25,745 bases of DNA from an uncultured Collinsella sp. (lineage in GTDB: Bacteria; Actinomycetota; Coriobacteriia; Coriobacteriales; Coriobacteriaceae): positions 1-25,745 of the forward strand of contig UQOJ01000029.1 of assembly GCA_900542635.1 (NCBI GenBank). Direction: 5' to 3'. The notes under the pieces are model-generated. The model saw nothing but the letters and a program-made list of their open reading frames with translations, was not told the DNA's origin and searched no databases. Within the stretch, counting starts at the first letter, position 1. The number at the start of each line of letters is the position of its first letter. Shown one piece after another: positions 1 to 7,555 of this stretch. A program made the position numbers and the translations under genes.

Positions 1-20
1 GAGATGTGTATAAGAGACAG
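1..20. other. Untrimmed Tn5/Nextera mosaic-end adapter
   Basis: Bases 2-20 read AGATGTGTATAAGAGACAG, the 19-bp Tn5 mosaic end used in Nextera libraries. The preceding G matches the last base of the read-2 adapter arm and not the C of the read-1 arm. This is library sequence, not genome, so genomic sequence starts at 21. Confidence 0.96.
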
Positions 21-22
21 CC

Positions 23-1678
23 TTTTTGCCGGCCATCCTTGCCATGTCCAAGGGCGGCCCCGTCCTAGCCCTCGGACCGCTGCTTAAAACCAGCCTCAAA
101 TCGCTCATCAGGGGCTTTCTCCCCGGCATGTGGGTGAACGACGATAGTACACCGCAGTTCTATTGCGGCGTCATCATGATGCTGCTCGCGGTGGGTCTGC
201 TGTTTAACCGCACGGTTTCAATCAAGACGCGCATCGCAACGCTCGTCGTCACGATAATCCTGGTCGCCAGCTCCGTTTTGAGCCCGCTTGAGTACATCTG
301 GTGCGGCATGCGCGTTCCCAACGGTTTCTATTCGCGCACGGCTTTCTTGCTTAGCTTCTTTGCACTGTGGGCGGCAGGATACGCGCTGCAGAAACTCAAA
401 GAACGGCCAACATTACGTCGAGCCCATCATCCGGCCATCATCATGCCGCTCCTAGCACTCACGGCAATTGAACTATTTGCCAACGCCCATGTTATGTGGA
501 ACCAGCTGTACACAGGCTATTCCGAAGAAGCCAACAGCGCCTATGTCGCCACCGCAACCGACACGATCACGGCCATTCAAGACCAGACTTCGGCATCGTT
601 CTATCGCATAGACCGCACGACCACACGCGTCGACAGCGCCGCCCTCAACGAAGGTCTGGCGCTTGGGTACAACCAGTTGTCTTCGTATTCGTCTGCCAAC
701 AACCCGCAGGCTATCGCACTGCTCAACTCCCTTGGATATAGCAGCGTCGGCGAATTCTCGACCCGTTATGCCGAGCCCATTCTCGCCGTCGATGCCCTAT
801 TGGGAGTTAAGTATGCCATTCCTGAAAACGCGCCTGCGGGATACGTTTCGGCAAAGACGAATCAGGCCGACTCCACAAGCGCCGTGTACGAGAACCCCTA
901 TGCGCTCAACCTTGGTATCGCGGCCTCTAAAGACATTCAAAACTGCACGCTGGAGGGCGAGAACCCCTTCGAGATGCAAAACGACCTGTATTGCAAAATC
1001 CTCGGCCACAACGTTGAGCTCTACACCGAGATTAACGCCACGAAAACGGCGGACAGTCAGGACGCAAAGCAATGGAGCGTCACCGTGCCGGCAGGATCAA
1101 TCGGCTATCTCTATATCAACAAAGATGCGAATGCCGGCAGCTATTGGCCCGTCGCCCTCACCATCGACCAGCGAACGATCAATAACGAAGCTTGGCGATT
1201 CGATAACAATATCCGCCAGATTGCAGATGCATCGGATGGTCCAAGCTCGCATACGGTATCGCTGGAGGTCGCAGAGGGTTATTCCGATATACCCCAAAGC
1301 AATGAACCGATTTTTTACGCGCTCAATCTGGAAGTCTATGAGCAGATTATCGACGAACTTAAGACGAGCGAGTTTGTTCCGGCGGTTTTCGAGGACGGCA
1401 TGGTCGAGGGCGAGTATACCGCCGAGAATGACTGTAACTTGTTGCTGAGTGTCCCGTACGATGACGGCTGGAGCGTAACGATTAACGGAGCCGCCGCAGA
1501 ACTAACCCCCGCCGCCGACAAGGGCATGTCGTGCCTGAGAGTACAGAAAGGCACGAATGAGATCGCAATGACCTATAAGACCCCGGGCGCATTTGCGGGA
1601 CTTGCGGTTAGTCTAGCGACCGTCGCTGCTCTTTTTGCAGCCGGGCTATACGCCAATCATAAGAAAAGCCGCCGTTAA
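23..1678 (+). CDS. YfhO-like membrane protein, C-terminal part (5' truncated)
   Basis: The frame is open from the adapter boundary to the TAA at 1676-1678, so this is the last roughly 550 residues of a larger protein; the TTG at 26 is not a credible start. Hydrophobic segments are visible near residues 45-61, 70-86, 102-121 and 138-155, then a long extracytoplasmic-looking region, then a last membrane helix near residues 522-545 and a basic end (KKSRR). The motif LLGVKYAI followed by a NPYALNLGIA stretch, and the YDDGWSVTINGA beta-domain close to the C-terminus, are characteristic of the YfhO (DUF6077-like/GT-C) family, whose members are implicated in glycosylating cell-wall polymers. It lies convergent to the rhamnose operon and shares a terminator with it. 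The family call is good; the exact substrate is unknown. Confidence 0.8.
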   Translation, partial: FLPAILAMSKGGPVLALGPLLKTSLKSLIRGFLPGMWVNDDSTPQFYCGVIMMLLAVGLLFNRTVSIKTRIATLVVTIILVASSVLSPLEYIWCGMRVPNGFYSRTAFLLSFFALWAAGYALQKLKERPTLRRAHHPAIIMPLLALTAIELFANAHVMWNQLYTGYSEEANSAYVATATDTITAIQDQTSASFYRIDRTTTRVDSAALNEGLALGYNQLSSYSSANNPQAIALLNSLGYSSVGEFSTRYAEPILAVDALLGVKYAIPENAPAGYVSAKTNQADSTSAVYENPYALNLGIAASKDIQNCTLEGENPFEMQNDLYCKILGHNVELYTEINATKTADSQDAKQWSVTVPAGSIGYLYINKDANAGSYWPVALTIDQRTINNEAWRFDNNIRQIADASDGPSSHTVSLEVAEGYSDIPQSNEPIFYALNLEVYEQIIDELKTSEFVPAVFEDGMVEGEYTAENDCNLLLSVPYDDGWSVTINGAAAELTPAADKGMSCLRVQKGTNEIAMTYKTPGAFAGLAVSLATVAALFAAGLYANHKKSRR

Positions 1679-1693
1679 AGAACGGCGGCTTTT
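1664..1693. terminator. Bidirectional intrinsic terminator between convergent genes
   Basis: A perfect 13-bp stem, AAAAGCCGCCGTT (1664-1676) with AACGGCGGCTTTT (1681-1693), closes a 4-base AAAG loop. Flanking A and T runs give a U-tract in both directions. The left arm contains the last codons and the T of the yfhO-like stop codon; the right arm lies 22 bp from the rmlCD stop, so it can end both transcripts. Confidence 0.85.
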
Positions 1694-1715
1694 ACTCTCG
1701 AAAAGTTAATAGCGG

Positions 1716-3170
1716 CTAGAGCGTCTTGAGGTACTCCCCCAGCTCTTTCTCCCAGTCGGGCATGCGGAAGCCAACCGACTCGAGCCTGGACAGGTCGAGC
1801 GCGGAGTGGACCGGGCGCGGGGCGATGGGGCCCGCGGCGTTCGCGTAGTAGTCGGCGGTAGACACCGGCACGACCTTATCCCCGTTGCCGTTGGCGGCCT
1901 CGAAGACGGCGCGGGCGATGTCCGCCCAGCTCTTCACGGCGCCGGAGCCGGTGCAGTCGTAGGTGCCGTAGGGCGCGTGCGTGCCCAGCACGTGGAAGAT
2001 GGCGGCGGCCATGTCGCGCGTGAAGGTCAGGCGTCCCAGCTGGTCGTCCACGACCGTGACCTGCGTGAGATTGTCCTCGGGGTCGGCCACGCGGTCGGAC
2101 AGCCCCTTCATGGTCTTCACGAAGTTGTGGCCCTCGCCGATGACCCAGCTGGAGCGCATGATGTAGTGGCGGGGGCACCCGGCCACGGCGATGTCGCCGG
2201 CGGCCTTGGTCTGGCCGTAGACGGACAGCGGGCTGAGGGGCTCCTCCTCGTCATGCACCTCGGCGGTGCCGTCGAAGACGTAGTCGGAGGACACGTGCAC
2301 GAGGGTGACGCCGTGCTCGGCGCAGGCGCGGGCGAGCAGCGCCGGCCCGGTCGCGTTGGCCTTCCAGGCGATGACGCGGCCCTCGGGGGTCTCCGCTTTA
2401 TCCACGGCCGTGTAGGCGCCGCAGTTGATGACGGTGCCGTAGAGCGACCAGTCGTACTGATCGTAGGCCTTCGGGTCGGACATGTCGAAGGTGTCGATGT
2501 CGCAGAAGTCGAAGTCCTTGGCGACGCCGCGCTCCTCGGCCAACGCGCGCACCGCATGGCCCAGCTGGCCGTCGCAGCCGGTGACGAGGGTGCGCTTCGG
2601 CGCCATGGGGACGACGTCCCTCAGCATCGGGTGGTTGAGGTCCGCCTCGGAGACGGTGGCCTGGTCGAGCGGGATCGGCCACTCGATGTCGAGCTCGGGG
2701 TCGGCGAGGTTCACGAAGGTGTAGGTCCTCTTCAGCTCGAGCGACCAGTGGGCGTCCACCAGGTAGGTGTAGGCGGTGCCGTCCTCCAGGGCCTGGAAGG
2801 AGTTGCCCACGCCGCGCGGGACGTAGATGGCCCTGGACGGGTCGAGCGTGCAGGTGAACACCTTCCCGTAGGTCTCGCTACCCTCGCGCAGGTCGACCCA
2901 TGCGCCGAAGACCGAGCCGCGCGCCACGGAGATGAACTTGTCCCAGGGCTCCGCGTGGATGCCGCGGGTGACGCCGCGGCGGTCGTTGTAGGAGACGTTG
3001 TTCTGGACGACCCTGAGGTCCGGGATGCCCAGCGCGGTCATCTTGGCGCGCTGCCAGTTCTCCTTGAACCAGCCGCGCGAGTCGCCGTGGACGGCGAGGT
3101 CGACGACCTTGAGGCCCACGATGCCGGTCTCGGCGACGGCGAGGTCCTTCTCGAATGCGATGTCTGCCAT
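1716..3170 (-). CDS. rmlCD: Bifunctional dTDP-4-dehydrorhamnose 3,5-epimerase / reductase (RmlC-RmlD fusion)
   Basis: The 484-residue protein carries two enzymes that finish dTDP-L-rhamnose synthesis. Residues about 1-185 are an RmlC cupin epimerase (GDSRGWFKENW at 29-39, catalytic-type His in GIHAEPWDK at 70-78, YVPRGVGNSF at 116-125). Residues about 190-484 are an RmlD short-chain reductase with the NADPH loop GCDGQLG (198-204), VSSDYVFDG (293-301) and the YxxxK pair Y318/K322. The ATG at 3170 is chosen because AGGAGG lies just upstream (around 3179-3184) and it is 14 bp after the rmlB stop. The same frame stays open further upstream inside rmlB, but that extension is an out-of-frame, low-complexity translation of rmlB and not protein. 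It is the last gene of rmlA-rmlB-rmlCD. Very GC-rich compared with the capsule genes upstream. Confidence 0.93.
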   Translation of the reverse strand: MADIAFEKDLAVAETGIVGLKVVDLAVHGDSRGWFKENWQRAKMTALGIPDLRVVQNNVSYNDRRGVTRGIHAEPWDKFISVARGSVFGAWVDLREGSETYGKVFTCTLDPSRAIYVPRGVGNSFQALEDGTAYTYLVDAHWSLELKRTYTFVNLADPELDIEWPIPLDQATVSEADLNHPMLRDVVPMAPKRTLVTGCDGQLGHAVRALAEERGVAKDFDFCDIDTFDMSDPKAYDQYDWSLYGTVINCGAYTAVDKAETPEGRVIAWKANATGPALLARACAEHGVTLVHVSSDYVFDGTAEVHDEEEPLSPLSVYGQTKAAGDIAVAGCPRHYIMRSSWVIGEGHNFVKTMKGLSDRVADPEDNLTQVTVVDDQLGRLTFTRDMAAAIFHVLGTHAPYGTYDCTGSGAVKSWADIARAVFEAANGNGDKVVPVSTADYYANAAGPIAPRPVHSALDLSRLESVGFRMPDWEKELGEYLKTL

Positions 3171-3184
3171 GTCTCTCTCCCCTC

Positions 3185-4204
3185 CTACTGGCCCTGTGCG
3201 CGGTAACGGGCCTCGGTGGCCTCCTTGGCCGGGCGCCACCAAGACTCGTTGGCCACGTACCAGTCGATGGTGGCCTTCAGGCCCTCGGCGAAGTCGGTGT
3301 GGGCCGGCCTCCAGCCCAGCTCGCGCTGGAGCTTGGTCGAGTCGATGGCGTAGCGGCGGTCGTGGCCGGGGCGGTCGGCGACCCAGTCGAAGTCCTCGGG
3401 GTCGCGGCCCATGGCCTCCAGGATCATGCGCAGGACGGTGATGTTGTTCTTCTCCCCATTGGCGCCGATGAGGTAGGTCTCCCCCATGCGGCCCTTGGTG
3501 AGGATGTCCCACACCGCGGAGCTGTGGTCCTCGGTGTGAATCCAGTCGCGGACGTTCTCGCCCTTCCCGTAGAGCTTGGGGCGGACGCCGTCGACGATGT
3601 TCGTGATCTGCCTGGGGATGAACTTCTCCACGTGCTGGTAGGGGCCGTAGTTGTTGGAGCAGTTGGAGATCGTGGTGTGCAGGCCGTAGGTGCGGGTCCA
3701 TGCGCGCACGAGCATGTCGGAACTCGCCTTGGTGGAGCTATAGGGGCTCGAGGGCTTATACGGCGTCTCCTCGGTGAACTTGGCGGGGTCGTCGAGCGCC
3801 AGGTCGCCGTAGACCTCGTCGGTGGAGACGTGGTGGTAGCGGACGCCGAATTTGCGGACGGCCTCCAGCAGGCGGAAGGTGCCCTCCACGTTGGTGCGCA
3901 AGAACGGCTCCGGGTCGGCGATGGAGTTGTCGTTGTGGCTCTCTGCGGCGTAGTGCACGATCGCTTCGTGGCCGGGGACGATCCTATCGAGCAGCTCCGC
4001 GTCGCAGATGTCACCGACGACGAGCTCGACCCTGTCCTCGGGCAGCCCCGCGATGTTCTCGGGGTTGCCGGCGTAGGTCAGCTTGTCCAGGACGGTGACG
4101 TGGACGCCCGGGTGGTTGTTCACGACGTAGTGCACGAAGTTGCTGCCGATGAAGCCGCAGCCGCCCGTGACGATGATGTTCTTGGGTTCAAAGATCTCAG
4201 ACAT
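3185..4204 (-). CDS. rmlB: dTDP-glucose 4,6-dehydratase
   Basis: The 339-residue extended short-chain dehydrogenase converts dTDP-glucose to dTDP-4-keto-6-deoxyglucose, the branch point for rhamnose and for 4-amino-dideoxy sugars. It shows the NAD-binding GGCGFIGSN (14-22), the STDEVYGD signature with catalytic Thr-Asp-Glu at 128-130, and the YxxxK pair Y155/K159. Length is normal for RmlB. It starts 2 bp after the rmlA stop, with a GAGAGG-type ribosome site inside the rmlA end, and stops 14 bp before rmlCD, so translational coupling in one operon is likely. Its product also feeds the VioA-like aminotransferase encoded at 6344-7480. Confidence 0.95.
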   Translation of the reverse strand: MSEIFEPKNIIVTGGCGFIGSNFVHYVVNNHPGVHVTVLDKLTYAGNPENIAGLPEDRVELVVGDICDAELLDRIVPGHEAIVHYAAESHNDNSIADPEPFLRTNVEGTFRLLEAVRKFGVRYHHVSTDEVYGDLALDDPAKFTEETPYKPSSPYSSTKASSDMLVRAWTRTYGLHTTISNCSNNYGPYQHVEKFIPRQITNIVDGVRPKLYGKGENVRDWIHTEDHSSAVWDILTKGRMGETYLIGANGEKNNITVLRMILEAMGRDPEDFDWVADRPGHDRRYAIDSTKLQRELGWRPAHTDFAEGLKATIDWYVANESWWRPAKEATEARYRAQGQ

Positions 4205-4206
4205 GC

Positions 4207-5094
4207 TTACCCTCTCTTAACCTCGTCGGCTACGCTCAGAAGATACTTGCCGTACGCTGTCTTCTCCAATGCCTCGCCCAGTTTGCGCAACGCGGCGGAG
4301 TCGATGAAGCCGCGGCGATAGGCGATTTCCTCTAAGCATGCGATGTAATACCCTTGGCGGCTCTGCACGGCCTCAACGTATTCCGCGGCTTTAAGAAGCC
4401 CCTCGGGGGTTCCCGTATCCAGCCACGCCATACCCCGGCCCATCAACTCGACCGACAGTTGACCTTGCTCTAGATAGGCATTGTTGATGCTCGTGATCTC
4501 AAGCTCGCCGCGCGCGCTTGGTTTAACGTTGGCCGCGATGTCGGAAACTTGTCCATCATAGAAATACAGACCCGGTACTGCGTAGTTCGACTTTGGAACC
4601 TCGGGCTTTTCCTCGATGCCAACCACACGATGATTCTGGTCGAACTCCACCACACCGAAGGCCCTGGCGTCCTGCACGGGGTAACCGAACACTACGGCCC
4701 CGCCATAGTGTTCCACTTTCTCCTTTGCCCGCGTGAGCACGCGAGTAAGGTCCTGTCCATGGAACATGTTGTCACCCAGAACCAGCGCACACGGCTCGCC
4801 GGCAAGAAAGTTGCGCCCGATGGTAAATGCTTCGGCAAGCCCACGCGGCTCGGCCTGTTCGGCGTACTCAAGCCGCATGCCCAGCTCGGCGCCGTCCCCC
4901 AAAAGCTCCTTGAAAGCGGGCAGGTCACGCGGCGTCGAAATGACGAGCACCTCGCGGATGCCCGCAAGCATCAGGACGCTTAACGGATAATAGACAAGCG
5001 GCTTATCGTAAATAGGTAGCAGTTGCTTGCTGACCGCCTTTGTTATGGGATGTAGCCGGGTGCCGGACCCTCCGGCAAGGATGATGCCTTTCAT
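4207..5094 (-). CDS. rmlA: Glucose-1-phosphate thymidylyltransferase
   Basis: The 295-residue nucleotidyltransferase makes dTDP-glucose from glucose-1-phosphate and dTTP, the first step of the dTDP-sugar pathway. It has the family signature GGSGTRLHPIT (8-18) with the following SKQLLPIYDKP, the metal-binding LGDNMF (D108) and the LDTGTPEGLLKA motif in the C-terminal half. Length matches RmlA. The ATG at 5094 has an AAGGA site at about 9 bp. It is the first gene of rmlA-rmlB-rmlCD. Its base composition is less GC-extreme than that of rmlB and rmlCD. Confidence 0.95.
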   Translation of the reverse strand: MKGIILAGGSGTRLHPITKAVSKQLLPIYDKPLVYYPLSVLMLAGIREVLVISTPRDLPAFKELLGDGAELGMRLEYAEQAEPRGLAEAFTIGRNFLAGEPCALVLGDNMFHGQDLTRVLTRAKEKVEHYGGAVVFGYPVQDARAFGVVEFDQNHRVVGIEEKPEVPKSNYAVPGLYFYDGQVSDIAANVKPSARGELEITSINNAYLEQGQLSVELMGRGMAWLDTGTPEGLLKAAEYVEAVQSRQGYYIACLEEIAYRRGFIDSAALRKLGEALEKTAYGKYLLSVADEVKRG

Positions 5095-5362
5095 GAAAAT
5101 CCTTAGTTAATATGGGGCCGTGAGACCAAGCATGGCATAGAGGCGAAGCAGCCGACAGTTACTCCCGGTTGGAATGAAATCGAAAACCGATGTTTGATCC
5201 ATCTGCTGCCGATATGCGATCTTAGTGAATCAGGCCATTTGCTTTAGTTTTGAAGCGAAGGGCTCAGTACGCGAGGTATTGAATTTCCCGCGTACTGAGC
5301 CCGAAAACCAGTTATTTAATGAAATGAGAACGTGCTCATACCGTCCCTAGCAAAAGATACAA
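5095..5362 (-). other. Gap between capsule genes and rml operon
   Basis: A 268-bp non-coding stretch separates the ATP-grasp gene end from rmlA. It contains the 14-bp inverted repeat at 5260-5302 and a 16-bp near-palindrome at 5324-5339. The remaining 165 bp next to rmlA must carry any rmlA promoter, but I see no convincing -35/-10 pair there. Confidence 0.5.
5260..5302 (-). terminator. Long perfect inverted repeat, probable terminator after the ATP-grasp gene
   Basis: GGGCTCAGTACGCG (5260-5273) is perfectly complementary to CGCGTACTGAGCCC (5289-5302) across a 15-base loop. On the minus strand the stem lies 60 bp after the ATP-grasp stop and is followed by TTCGCTTC, a poor U-tract. It may end the capsule transcript and insulate rmlA. 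The imperfect U-tract leaves room for another role, such as mRNA end protection or a protein-binding site. Confidence 0.45.
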
Positions 5363-6334
5363 TTATCTATCGATGGAAGTAACGTATTCTTCATACTTGC
5401 GAGCGGAAATGAACGGGGCGCGCAACTCGAAATCATCAATCATGCGGCCGCCGAAGCAGTCGAGATGGTTCGCGATGCAGTCGTAACCGGCAAGGTAAGA
5501 GAATTCGAGACCGGCTGAGTAACGGGGATTGCATTCGACGAAGAAATGGCGCCCGTCCTCGTGCTTAATGTACTCAAAATTCACGCAGCCGTTAACGCCG
5601 AGCTTCGCGGCGAGAGCTCGGCTTGCGTTTTCTAGCTCGGGATCGGAATAGACGTGCACAGTCGTGCCGCAGCCGTGGGGTGTACTCACGAGCTCCTGAC
5701 GAGTGACACAGACGCACCTTCCCGATGACTCCTGTCGTATGACTTCAACCATTACGATGGGTCCGCTCACAAAGGGCTCCACGATACTCTTCGAGCCCGA
5801 GCGCTTTTCCTTATATGTCTCCCACTCCTCGTTAGAGCCGATGTACTCTCGGCCCTGACTGGAACGCCCATCATACGGCTTCACCACGACAGGATACTCC
5901 CAGGGAAGCTTGTCCGTGGCGTCAACCATGAGAGTCGGGATGCCGTTGACCTCGGGGACTTCAGATTTAATGAAGTCCTGCAGGATCTTCTTGTTACGGA
6001 TGATGTCTAACGAGCGCTTGGTCGATATGCAAAGCGTTACATTGTGTTCCTCAAACCAGGCACGGCTCTCGTTAAGGAGATCCACCTCGGGGTCGATGAG
6101 GGGGATGAAGTAATCGATGCGCTCATTCTCACAGATCTCGTGGACTTCGGAGAGGTAGGCGTCGGCGTCGCCCACCAATGGAATTCTGTAGAACTTATCG
6201 ACGTTATAGGCGTCCACTACCCATTCACGTGGGTAGATGTCGGCCCCGATGACGCGATGTCCAAGTCTCTTGAGCGACTTGATGGTTATGTCGGCGGAAA
6301 CCGACCCGATGGACGTGACGAGAACGTTGCTCAT
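5363..6334 (-). CDS. ATP-grasp family ligase (possible amino-sugar N-acylation)
   Basis: The 323-residue protein has the ATP-grasp plan of the carbamoyl-phosphate-synthase/carboxylate-amine ligase group: an N-terminal Rossmann-like pre-ATP-grasp domain (MSNVLVTSIGS), an ATP-contacting lysine in VVVKPYDGRSSQG (K152), the acidic VNFEY (E254) and the metal site FVECNPRYSAG (E267, N269). Such enzymes activate a carboxylate as an acyl phosphate and join it to an amine. It begins 9 bp after the stop of the VioA-like aminotransferase, with an AGGAG site. That tight pairing suggests the aminotransferase product is its amine substrate, for example attaching an amino acid to dTDP-Qui4N. This role is inference; the fold is secure. 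Confidence 0.82.
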   Translation of the reverse strand: MSNVLVTSIGSVSADITIKSLKRLGHRVIGADIYPREWVVDAYNVDKFYRIPLVGDADAYLSEVHEICENERIDYFIPLIDPEVDLLNESRAWFEEHNVTLCISTKRSLDIIRNKKILQDFIKSEVPEVNGIPTLMVDATDKLPWEYPVVVKPYDGRSSQGREYIGSNEEWETYKEKRSGSKSIVEPFVSGPIVMVEVIRQESSGRCVCVTRQELVSTPHGCGTTVHVYSDPELENASRALAAKLGVNGCVNFEYIKHEDGRHFFVECNPRYSAGLEFSYLAGYDCIANHLDCFGGRMIDDFELRAPFISARKYEEYVTSIDR

Positions 6335-6343
6335 GGGAATCTC

Positions 6344-7480
6344 CTAAATGGTCTTTCCAGTATCGAGAACGACATGGCAGATGCGGTCAACGTCTTCCAA
6401 CGTCAAATCGGCGTACATGGGAAGCGTGATCACCTGGGATGCCGCCTTCTTTGCCACGGGCGTGCGGTCGCTTGAGTACACGCTTCTATAGCATGCGTAA
6501 TCGTTGACCAGTGGATAGAAGTATTTGCGCGCACCGACGCCAGCCTTGTCCAGGGCATCGAATACGTCATCGCGCGAGGCGCCGAAGACGCTCGGATCGA
6601 ACAACACGGGAAGGTACGCATAGTTGTGGCGGATGTTCTTGGCAGGACGGAAAACGGTCACGCCAGCTGTGCCTTCAAGGTTATCCCAGTAACGCTCAGC
6701 AACGGCCTTGCGCTTGCCGATCTCGGCGTCCAGGTGACGAAGATTGCAGACGCCCATAGCCGCGCAGAACTCATTCATCTTGGCATTGCCACCCACGTAC
6801 TCGACGTCCTCGGGTCCCGTGATTCCAAAGTTCTTCCATTGATTGAGCAGCGGATACAGATCTTCGTCCTTGAAGCAGACGCAACCACCTTCGATGGTGT
6901 TGAATACCTTGGTCGCATGGAAGCTGAACATGGCCGCATCGCCGAAAGTCGCCGCGCTATCGCTGCTTCCGTCTTCGTTCACGCGCTCGACGCCGAAGGC
7001 ATGGGCCGCATCATAGATGACCTTCAGCCCGTGACGGTCAGCGATCTCCTGGATGGCATCAACATCGCAAAGATTGCCGTAAACATGCACAGGCACGATG
7101 GCGCAGGTGCGCGGGGTGATTAATCGTTCAATGCTCTCGGGATCCAACGTTAGATTCACGGGATTCACGTCGGCAAATACGGGAGTAAGTCCCTTTCGCA
7201 CGATAGCGTGAGTGGTCGAGGCAAAGGTGAACGGTGTAGTGATGACCTCTCCGCCGGTCGGAAGAGCCATGGCCTCGAGGATGCACTCTAGAGCATTGTG
7301 ACCATTCGTGAACAGAGCAAGGTTGTCGATCCCCAAACGCTCCTTGAGGTCTGCCTCGAGTTTCTTATGTTCAACACCCATATTGGTAAGCCAATGACTT
7401 TCCCAAAGAGGTGCGACCTCTTCAAAGTATTCCTCCATAGGAGGCATGGATGATCGTGTGACAAGAATGCGGTTACCCAT
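6344..7480 (-). CDS. DegT/DnrJ/EryC1/StrS sugar aminotransferase, VioA-like
   Basis: The 378-residue PLP enzyme of the sugar-aminotransferase family shows VIYDAAHAFG (D157, H160) and the PLP lysine in SFHATKVFNTIEGG (K191). The N-terminus (RILVTRSSMPPMEEYFEEV) and the region around the lysine resemble, from memory, VioA, which aminates dTDP-4-keto-6-deoxyglucose to dTDP-4-amino-4,6-dideoxyglucose (viosamine, Qui4N). Its substrate would come from RmlA/RmlB encoded just downstream. No VioB-type acetyltransferase is present; instead an ATP-grasp gene follows 9 bp later. GGAAGG at 8 bp supports the ATG at 7480. The family is certain, the 4-amino specificity likely but not proven. Confidence 0.88.
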   Translation of the reverse strand: MGNRILVTRSSMPPMEEYFEEVAPLWESHWLTNMGVEHKKLEADLKERLGIDNLALFTNGHNALECILEAMALPTGGEVITTPFTFASTTHAIVRKGLTPVFADVNPVNLTLDPESIERLITPRTCAIVPVHVYGNLCDVDAIQEIADRHGLKVIYDAAHAFGVERVNEDGSSDSAATFGDAAMFSFHATKVFNTIEGGCVCFKDEDLYPLLNQWKNFGITGPEDVEYVGGNAKMNEFCAAMGVCNLRHLDAEIGKRKAVAERYWDNLEGTAGVTVFRPAKNIRHNYAYLPVLFDPSVFGASRDDVFDALDKAGVGARKYFYPLVNDYACYRSVYSSDRTPVAKKAASQVITLPMYADLTLEDVDRICHVVLDTGKTI

Positions 7481-7555
7481 ATCAGGTACCTTCCCTTCGC
7501 TATGCAGCTTTCAAAGAACGATGACTAAAACGGTTACGGTATTGATACAACGTCT

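Noticed and set aside
26..28. TTG at 26 as start of the first gene
   Set aside because: It lies 6 bases from the adapter, has no ribosome site, and the protein clearly lacks the N-terminal membrane spans of its family, so the gene is truncated instead.
3171..3701. Upstream extension of the rmlCD frame into rmlB
   Set aside because: Out of frame with rmlB and composed of repetitive His/Arg/Pro/Gly; the ATG at 3170 has a strong ribosome site and gives a normal RmlC N-terminus.
1806..4321. Long plus-strand open frames (466 and 388 codons) antisense to rmlCD and rmlB
   Set aside because: Valine/glycine/histidine-rich shadows of very GC-rich genes with no recognisable motif or ribosome site.
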